NCBI GenBank assembly: GCA_963924555.1
Contig: OZ004590.1
Location: forward strand, 2,519,001 to 2,583,000
Direction of reading: 5' to 3'
Source of the DNA: Crambe crambe
Taxonomy: Eukaryota; Porifera; Demospongiae; Poecilosclerida; Crambeidae
DNA length: 64,000 bases
Within the stretch, counting starts at the first letter, position 1. Each line of letters opens with the position of its first letter. A program made the position numbers and the translations under genes. Below, piece by piece: positions 56,601 through 64,000 of this stretch. Below the pieces are notes generated by a model. The model saw only the letters and a list, made by a program, of their open reading frames with translations. It did not search any database and was not told the DNA's origin.

Positions 56601-59600
56601 GAACGAGCGAGCTGCGGTAGAACCTAGCTATCATTGATAAACTGATACCTATCATTGATAAACTCAATTACTCTGATACCTGTAAGTTATAAATGAGTGC
56701 ACAAGTTCATAATATAGACTAATAACATAATAAATAATAGCTAACATGAGTCGTCAATCAAGCAGAGCAGACCGAAATTTACGTCTTGTAACATCACATG
56801 TCCATCCCGGTCAGCCATGTCAACCTTGCATATTGTGCAAGAAAGACAATCAATCCAAGTACTTCCATCCTAAATCCTGGAAGGATGCTTCACTACTAGA
56901 CTGCCTCAAGCAGTATGAACCCTGGATACAGAGCTGCATACGCAGGCTGTGTAGGAACGAACTGAATAAAGTGAAGGACATCACCAACACTGGATTTGTA
57001 CCTAGGTGGAGAAAGTCAAATAAAGGTATTACAAAATCATGTGCTATACCTGAATGTGCAAATACTGCCCAGAAAATCACAAAACTAGCAAATAGGTCAA
57101 TTTTTTTCAATTGAAAATGAATCTGACACAGTCTAGTGATGAAGGGGTACCATTATGTACTGAACACTATGGTGCATGGTACAGGCACTCAAACCCACCA
57201 CATAAACGGTGCAAAACATGCGGCAAGAACCTTACAGACAAAAGTCGTCCATACTCTCAACCCAAATTAATTCAGCAATTTTTACAGAAAAATACTGATT
57301 TTTCAGCTGAAATAAACCCAGATGACAGAGCATGCTACACTTGCTACAAATCCCACCTGGTCACAATACAACAAATCAACAGTTCAAACAATAGTTCCAA
57401 TCCAGACCTTGGTAAACTTCTTGACAAGATATACAAGCCACTTGTAACATACATACAATTGAGAGTGCTATATTATACACTTCTAATGTAACAGCTTTGT
57501 ATGTCGGTGAAATTCTATTAAAGCACACTGCAATCTTATTGAAGTGAATGACTTTTTTCACACCAAATTGAAGGAAATCATACAACAATGCAATATTCCT
57601 TTGAACTCTACATGACTACAGCACAATTACTCCCACTTGGTTAAGAAGTAAGCTTTCAACAGTGCTTGAACCCCACATGGCCTACCGATGCTCAATCAAA
57701 AAATGTGGTATGGTTTTGTATCGCTATGGGGGGGGGGGGGGGGGGGGGGATATGTTGCATGCACTTAATAAAGCTCTTGGTCAAGTACGAAACCTCACAC
57801 CAAAATTAACTAGTGAAGAGCAATTTCAACAACAGCTCTCTGAGACCTGCTTAACATTAAACTCCAAATTTTATGCATCCATTAAAGATATGGTCAAATA
57901 GGATGCTTTAAGTCCTCACAACATTGAAGATTTTGACCTTGATTCCTTCATAAGGGATCTCGATCCTAGTATTTGGAAGGCAATTTGCCTACCCCCCTCC
58001 GAAAAGGCAAAAAAAGGTACCAACTCTTAAGTCGCTATCAACTTTATGATTGGGAATTTTTACCTGCCTACCCCAGCCCAGTTACCCTATACAACTCACT
58101 AAAGAAACAGAACCAGTCCCCTGAAGACCATCACATTAGTTGGCTGGATATCATGAGAATTTGAAGTAGGATCAATATGAAGAAAACATGATCCCTTCAG
58201 ACGGAGCACTTGCAAGACATTGGCAGAGGTCTTGTTGGGTATTATCAGTGTGGAAGCAAACCAACTGCCATCACATGACTTATCCAGTTCTTGATAGCAA
58301 TGGTTGGAAGCAGCCTGATCCATCTACTCTTGTGGTAGATTGGGATGACAATAATCATCTCAGGCAAGTGAGAACGAGAGTTGCACTGATAAAGAAGGGG
58401 TGTGGATGTAAAACTGGCACGGTGCAAGTGTCAGAAGGCCAATAGCCACTGTGGCCCAGGCAAAATTGCCAAAATTTGCCACCAGAAGCTTCAAGTAGCT
58501 AGAGCCTCTCAGATGTCAAGCCCCGAAATTCCCATTGACAGTGATTCAGATATTTATAGTGGAGATGAAGATGAAAGTGACAGCGATGGTAGATCTGATC
58601 TAGATATGGAAGTCGATGAGATAATGAATGATGTAATTGGTGAATTGGAACATAGTGAACAAGATAGTGAACCTGAAATATGATCATGATTTTTAAAAAG
58701 AACTTACATACACTGTTTATTACTACGAAAACACACTTTAATGATATACAACTTAAGGATAGCAAAAACCTAGCAACTGCTCATGAGAACAACTTGATAG
58801 CTAATTTATAGTTGCATTAACTTTATATCCACCTACCTGCAGGTTTATAGAGCACAAGGATCTTGGGAACTGATGTTTGAACACTTTCTGTCCAGGTAGT
58901 ACTTATTTGATATTCAAGATATCAATATTTCCAAGGGTTAGCAGGCCCACTCTGTTTGTATTAGGTCGTAAGAAAGCAGCGCAACACTGCCTAGCTACTT
59001 GGAAGCCTATTTTCCGACTAAAACTATGGCTTGATAGTAGATATGAAGAAAGAAAATAGCGACTCAACTTGCATGTAAAAATCGACCATTTACTAGACGA
59101 AATACTCGATGATGTAATGCTTAATGCATATTAAATAAGGTTTGTATTACGTGCAATGACTTCCGTTTCCTTGACGAGTCGACTGACTGTTTGACTCGTT
59201 GATAATCATCGGGCTGGTATGCTATTGGAGAATTATTCTTCTTTCATCTGTCCCTGCATACACATACAGAAGAATGAACTCTATACATAGCTAAAACCAT
59301 AAAAGAGAGGTAAAAAAGACCAGGAACAAGTAAGGGAAAAAGCATTTTGTGAAATGAAAAAAAGATGTAGGGATGACCACTGCTCAAAAAAGTAAGGAAA
59401 CAAGAAGGATGGAAATGGGATCAATCTTTGTTCTGTATATCCAGCCAACAATCCTTTACATATACGTCAGGTAGCTTCAGATTATAGTACGTATGTGTAG
59501 GGATTGTCGGCTGGATATACAGAACAAAGATTGATCCCATTTCCATCCTTCTTGTTTCCTTACTTTTTTGAGCAGTGGTCATCCCTACATCTTTTTTCAT

Positions 59601-62600
59601 TTCACGAAATACTTTTTCCCTTACTTGTACACATATAGCTCGTACTTAGCTATCAATCTACCTGGAAAGACTCTTAGAGTACAACAAACCAGCCTCTAGC
59701 ACAGCAGCTAGCTATATAGTATTAGCCTTAATGGATTCCAAGAAAGTATCCCTTTTGCTCATATCTCTCCTACTATTAATTTTGAAATGTTCTGATCATA
59801 ACAATCTAAAATATTTAGCTTATCCATTATAAGATTTCCCCTCTTCTTGGTTAGCTATCTCCCCATGCACACCACACTAGGCAGACCTGAAGCACAGAAC
59901 TGTTCTACTAAAATGGAATGATGGGTATTTGAGAAAAGGTACAATTTCATGCAAGATTGTATTACACGTCTAAAGCTAGCCTTAGGTAAAAATATTTTTA
60001 AATCCACTTCTTTTTTCTTGCCTCCTTAATATCTTCGATCCTTTGCCTAACTTCCTGCCAAATTTCAGGAAATGGGAAGGCTTTGAAGTGGGTATTGACT
60101 GGAAGTTCAATGTTTAGGCATGGTTTATTGCAAAATGCTTACTCTGAGGTGGTGCACTTCTAGCACTTAGCTATAGCTCTGCGGCAGTTTAAGATTTAGC
60201 TTCAAGTATAGTAGGTAGCTCTTTCAGATTAGACTAGTGGTAGCATGATAAATTTTTTAGCTAGCTAGATTCTTGGTCCAGTCAGCCATGCAGTTTCTGA
60301 TGAGTCAATAATTATTACGTAATAAGTTTGTCAGGGGGGCTGTCCCTGACACCCTCCCCCTCCTGTTTGGCTGTGAAGCAGTGGGGTGGATGTTCTCCTC
60401 TTCTTCCATCCAGTGTACTTGTTAATTGACACAGCATCCTTGTGTACCACTGTCATATGTGCCCCTGTGTCTAGGCACAGATCCTGGTACTCTCTTCCTG
60501 CAATTTTCCCTCGGGTTGTGAGCTTTTTCTTGGTGTAGCACAATATTGATTCTTGCTGGACATTTGGCCATTATGTGCCCAAATTTCTGGCAGTGATAAC
60601 ATTTCAGTCCTTTGTGTGGCTGTTCATTCTCGAGATTGACTGACTTGTTTCCTCTCCCGTCTCCTTGATCTGCTTCAAGTTAGCTTGTCTCTCAAGTTCC
60701 TGGGTGTTGTCCTGGCTCTTCCACAGCTGGTGTTGTTGTTAGGCATCCTTCTTCTTGGCACTCCCCTCGCTGGCATGTTTCTTAACCCACTTTGGATGAT
60801 CAGGGGTGGTGCTCTAGTGCGCATGTGCAATAAGAATTTAACCACGAAAATTTAATGATGCGGGCGGGCTTGAGAAACAAATAATAAAAACTGTACTAGC
60901 TAGATTTTTGGTCCAATCCAGTTATTTCCAGCCAGTTACTGATGAGTCATCAAATCAATAATTATTATGTAATAAGGGCTGTCCCAGACATAGTATCAAT
61001 AAACTTCTAAGGTATAATGAGCTATAATGTGGTACTAATAACTCCATTTTCAATTTTTGCACGAAATTGTATAAGTACTATCATCAGGCTGAGTAATAAT
61101 GCACCGACCAATTAGCATATTATACGTACATATTAATTTTATGACCTCCCAAAAATTAATCATCCTCCCATTTCCACAGCAGAGTTGCAATATCACTAGA
61201 CCCCGTGTGGTAAAGGGTCACCTGGCATGTGAGACCTGCTATTGGCTTCTGGACTCCGGCAGGCGAAATATTCTACTTTAAAAACATCATGCACTGGGCC
61301 AAAGGCTAAATTTTCTTGATGCAGTATTTACAAATGATTGTTGGTAGAAATATGGTTCCCCATCAACTAGCTATCATTACTACATTATACATTTTGTCTA
61401 GGCCCGGGGATAGAGCCAAATTTTAAATATGAAGGATCGTAGGACATATGAACATTCTAACTTGATGAAATACCAAATCTCTTACACATATCAAAATGCA
61501 CATGAATTTCCTGCATGAATTCCCTGCACTATATCCAATTCCAATTTTCATTAGCTATAGCTACTGGCCAAAATTTAATGGCCATAATGAATAGCACTGA
61601 ATAGCTAGCTAGCTAGCTGAACAAGAAGTAGTTAGTCTCTTGTATGCAGTTCACTTATAGAGCAGCTAAGAACAGAGATAGCTATATAATTTTTGTTAAG
61701 AGTCATTTAGCTATTACTGCAGTTCCTGGGATTTAATTTATTGTCCCTCCCTTTGGTCGGCCACAATAATAATTTCCCTCCCAGTCATGTAATATGTTTT
61801 TTTTCTTTTTTTAGTTGGAACCATTAGACTCTTAGGAAGCAAAACTATATATCAAGGACGTGTGCAAATTTATGATGATGGTTGGCGAACCATGTGTGGT
61901 GACGACTTATGGGATGTTAATGAAACCCAAGTTGCTTGTAGGCAATTAGGGTTTACAAAAACTTGTAAGCAACCTAAAAAAATGAAGTATCTAGAGAGCC
62001 GGCAGCCGGTTCCAATAAAATCTGCTGGAAGAGCCAGCAATAATTATAATTAATAATACATATGCAGGCCAGTGAATCTGGCCTATTTTAAGTAATGCTA
62101 GGGGCTAGGGCCAAAGGGCTAGTGTTAAGCAGATTCTATAGAAGCCGACTGCCAAGGAGAAATATTATTCACTGCATGATTATTTATTATTATTAGATCC
62201 AAAGCCTCTAACTTCAGGCTTTATCATTGGTGCTGGGCAGATCTGGCCAAAAGATATCTCATGTCATGGAAATGAGACCAAACTTATTGACTGCACTCAA
62301 CGTCTTCCAATTGGAAATCGTAATTGCACCCATGCTGGAATCATATGTCTAAGTGATTATAATACTATAGCCTACTTGTGGTTAAGATCAAAGTACTGCT
62401 ACTTTGTTGTAGTTTCACACAGGGTGATATTGATACAACCCATGAAGTGGGTCAGGGTGATATCTGTTTTATGATAACAATGCCCAAATAAGGGTTAATA
62501 CCACAGTCACTCAGGCTGTACGGTTTACATAGCTCTCGCCCTCAGGCTCTAGCGATATAAACCATAAATCATACAGCCTTCATGGTTGTGGAATAGCATA

Positions 62601-63314
62601 TATTGTTATTCGTGCGATCAGACACAGCTAACTAATTGAACTCTTGCTAATTAAACATGCAGCATGCATTCTTGTTATTATTTAGTTCCTCCCTCTTCCC
62701 CTACTATGGTGACCATTTCCCGCCAGTCTACTTCCATCAACTTAACATGGAGTCAGCCTCCAGAAAACGTAGTTGACAACTACAACATATTTTACACTGC
62801 CAGAAGATGTGAAATACTTTATCTGAGAGTTTATAGAACGGTGAACAGTTCCTCCAGGGAGTACAATCTGACAGGACTAGCAGAAAACAGTGATATTCTC
62901 ATGGAGATTCGTGCCCTAAATAGAGCAGGGTCCAATAATAGCAGTGGAATCATGGCACGCACTTTAACAGCTGGTATACTTAATGTTACGACTCTATAGA
63001 TATTGGTAACATATTATTACATGTACATACTGTAGCTCCCTCATCTCCTCCACAAGATCTAGACATCTCTTCTACCTCTTCGACCAGCATAACCATCTCA
63101 TGGGGGGATATCCCATGTGAAGATAGAAATTCTGATGGGATAACATACCAAGTAGTCTTTACAAGTTCCTCTGATAATCGAATGACAGGAATAACTAGTA
63201 ATACAAATTTCACTGCTTGTGATCTCACTCCTGGAACAAACTACACATTTGAAGTCAATGCTGCAAGTGGAGAACTACATGGACCAACAGCTGCTATAGA
63301 AGGAAGTACAAAAG
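51142..63314 (+). CDS. Extracellular protein with NIDO, SRCR and two FN3 domains (3' end outside window)
   Basis: The exons form two groups. The first is 51142..51339 (signal peptide MAVRAVALFTFMAVANSVSA, then YPFG), 51402..51689 (VNNNGHISF, APYWADADTRGTG, ATWDHIGYY) and 51805..52081 (AIFLYADGLIQWTTG, GLGGTEAHIGV). Together they are one NIDO domain, the nidogen/alpha-tectorin module. The second is 61815..61964 and 62197..62352, the two halves of an SRCR domain (GRVQIYDDGWRTMCGDDLWD; ISCHGNETKLIDC, THAGIICL), then 62686..62973 and 63036..63314, each one FN3 domain (INLTWSQPPENV; ITISWGDI). The NIDO group ends phase 1 and all later exons start and end phase 1, so one transcript is possible. The 9.7-kb gap is the weak point: there may be two genes. 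Adhesion or surface recognition is inferred; a transmembrane segment is not in the window. Confidence 0.8.
52546..52645. repeat. 31-bp direct repeat, three copies
   Basis: Three successive units begin cccctgctagctaaac and contain taaagttaaYgattaa. Confidence 0.9.
52740..53298. mobile_element. TA-flanked inverted-repeat element containing a HIRAN-like exon
   Basis: The ends ccgtaaattgggaaaatttc and gaaaatttcccgatttacgg are inverted, and each is bordered by TA (52738-52739 and 53299-53300). That matches a mariner-type TA duplication. The minus strand inside reads YHIYKAIWMAAIGEVLDC, then EPSNPEDKYTISVIKNETI, then HLPQKVSRLCLLF. This aligns with the relic at 35050-35345 and with HIRAN domains. 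The frame is open beyond the domain, to 52657, outside the element. No transposase was seen. Confidence 0.65.
53626..53692. repeat. (ATT)n microsatellite
   Basis: About 20 uninterrupted att units, at the start of the tandem array. Confidence 0.95.
54240..54472. repeat. Fold-back element, tgtagggatgacca ends (copy C)
   Basis: Complete copy with both arms and the agctacccgatgtatatgta centre. Confidence 0.9.
55066..55298. repeat. Fold-back element, tgtagggatgacca ends (copy D)
   Basis: Complete copy, almost identical to copy C, in the next tandem unit. Confidence 0.9.
56746..58683 (+). pseudogene. Decayed cysteine-rich multi-copy coding element with CXC-like end
   Basis: Open blocks in different frames follow one another. 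56746..57114 has CQPCILC and CAIPECAN. 57111..57491 has CKTCGKNL and CYTCYKSH. 57662..57901 has HALNKALGQVRNL. 58188..58445 has DGALARHW, WKQPDPSTLVVDWD and KKGCGCKTG. 58402..58683 has KLARCKCQKANSHCGPG, followed by an acidic tail. GCGCKTG and RCKCQKANSHCGPG together resemble the tesmin/TSO1 CXC motif, split here by a frameshift near 58410. A G run at 57727-57748 interrupts it. I recall many such proteins in sponges and cnidarians; a transposable family is likely but not proven. Confidence 0.5.
58684..60330. other. Spacer with one more fold-back copy
   Basis: Bases 59160-59640 repeat the flank (atagctaaaaccataaaaga) and the tgtagggatgacca element of the tandem array as a solitary copy. No coding exon was recognised. 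Confidence 0.6.
59366..59589. repeat. Fold-back element, tgtagggatgacca ends (copy E)
   Basis: Complete copy with both arms and the centre tacgtcaggtagcttcag. Confidence 0.9.
60331..60620 (-). mobile_element. Retrotransposon gag/protease fragment (LTR type)
   Basis: The minus strand shows a CCHC zinc knuckle, CYHCQKFGHIMAKC (60601 down to 60560). In another frame it then shows an aspartic-protease-like stretch, YQDLCLDTGAHMTVVH, with the D-T-G-A active-site motif. A frameshift lies between them, and no reverse transcriptase or LTR was found, so this is a degraded internal fragment. The order knuckle then protease fits gypsy-like elements. Confidence 0.65.
62498..62592. repeat. Hairpin element inside the surface-protein gene intron
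   Basis: The left part ccacagtcactcaggctgta pairs with tacagccttcatggttgtgg. It lies in the intron between the SRCR and first FN3 exons. Confidence 0.75.
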
Positions 63315-64000
63315 GTAAACTCCCTAAGTTTGTAAGCTACAGCTTCAGTGTTTAAGGGGGGCAGCTACTTACATCATAGATACTGTACATACATGAGTAG
63401 GGATAGGAAACGCACAAAAATTTTGCAGGCAATGATGTCACAGCGCTAGAGTTAGCTCGTTACGGTACCTACATAGTAATGAGAATTTATACGAGTAGGG
63501 AAGTTTTCGGTGGTCTGAGCTGTCTCCCTCTGAAATTGATAACTGGAGGATTATTAATGTAAAAAGGTTCTAAATTCTAGTAAGTGTCAAGTGTCATAGT
63601 CTGCTTGAGGTTCTGCACATACATACAACTACGTATGCATATAAATTCATAATGCTGAGGATAATACTTTGCGGGGATTTTTTTGGATGATATTAAAAAG
63701 ACACAATAGTATAGGTATTTTCAACAGGCAGTTTGTACACAACTACATGCCAATATCCCATTTAGAATGATAGGTATTATGTTCATTGCTGGTTTTAGTG
63801 TTTTTTCTTAGTGACATTCTAGGTAGAGTTTGTGGGATTCTTTCTCTAGGCCTATAAGTTTCTTCAATTTCCATTTCTTATCATTATACATAGTAATGGT
63901 TACTTCATACCATAAATATAAGGAATCTTTGTTTGGAAGCAAGTAATGGGGAAACGAAAATTGCGTCTCAAGGTTGAAAGAAAGAAACCAGAGTATATCA
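63315..64000. other. Intron or downstream sequence of the surface-protein gene
   Basis: After the FN3 exon donor at 63315 (gtaaac) no further exon was recognised up to the window end. The open phase means the coding sequence must continue to the right. Confidence 0.55.

Larger units (their letters stand above)
52082..61814. other. 9.7-kb repeat-filled gap between NIDO and SRCR exons
   Basis: It is either one large intron or an intergenic region. It contains a threefold 31-bp direct repeat (52546-52640: gctagctaaactaaagttaa), the HIRAN-bearing element, a tandem array, a decayed coding element and a retrotransposon relic. No further exon of the surface-protein gene was recognised. Confidence 0.6.

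Noticed and set aside
57662-57901. Polyglycine-containing frame taken as an independent gene
   Set aside because: The glycines come from the G run at 57727; the frame is one block of the decayed element at 56746-58683.
1-64000. tRNA, rRNA or other structured RNA genes
   Set aside because: No tRNA or rRNA was recognised by eye. I could not run a covariance-model scan, which would be decisive.

Overview
The window is animal nuclear DNA, most likely from a demosponge. This is an inference, with Amphimedon-like haplosclerids the closest fit. The reasons are: genes split by short GT/AG introns, with AT-rich spacers full of tagcta-type words; intronless secreted jacalin-like lectins; a receptor tyrosine kinase with an unfamiliar ectodomain; a secreted or membrane protein with NIDO, SRCR and fibronectin-III modules; and a very high density of fold-back (inverted-repeat) elements. 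No bacterial-style operons, rRNA or CRISPR were seen. All exon models below were built by eye from splice signals, reading phase and remembered family sequences.

Left part, 1 to 8 kb. TRMT112 (minus, cut by the window edge) is followed by a divergent pair of intronless jacalin-like lectins at 0.87-3.1 kb. A frameshifted tail duplicate of the second lectin lies behind it. NDUFAF1, a mitochondrial complex I assembly factor, runs on the minus strand in four exons at 4.4-7.0 kb. From 7.0 to 11.2 kb there are fold-back repeats and decayed coiled-coil pieces.

Middle, 11 to 23 kb. This is a compact cluster of housekeeping genes. DZANK1 (minus, 13 exons including a 31-nt microexon, predicted 769 aa) sits head to head with ZW10 (plus, one uninterrupted exon). 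The 246-bp gap between them holds a perfect palindromic E2F-type site. COPS3/CSN3 (plus, 12 exons, predicted 425 aa) starts 98 bp after ZW10 ends. One of its splice donors is embedded in a tandem repeat that copies the donor five more times.

23 to 40 kb. Transposon-like coding relics (22.8-25.9 kb) precede a receptor tyrosine kinase on the minus strand. Its complete kinase domain, transmembrane exon and part of its ectodomain run from 26.8 to 39.4 kb. Its 7-kb intron is loaded with fold-back elements and a decayed HIRAN-like coding relic. The 5' end of the gene was not found.

40 to 51 kb is essentially repeats, including a nested 5.5-kb inverted-repeat structure (44.9-50.4 kb) with a CAGGG-ended insertion in one arm.

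51 to 64 kb holds a plus-strand gene with signal peptide and NIDO exons at 51.1-52.1 kb, then SRCR and FN3 exons at 61.8-63.3 kb. It continues past the right edge. The 9.7 kb between the two exon groups contains a TA-flanked element carrying a HIRAN-like exon, a tandem array of about 0.8-kb units, a decayed multi-copy cysteine-rich coding element and a retrotransposon gag/protease relic.
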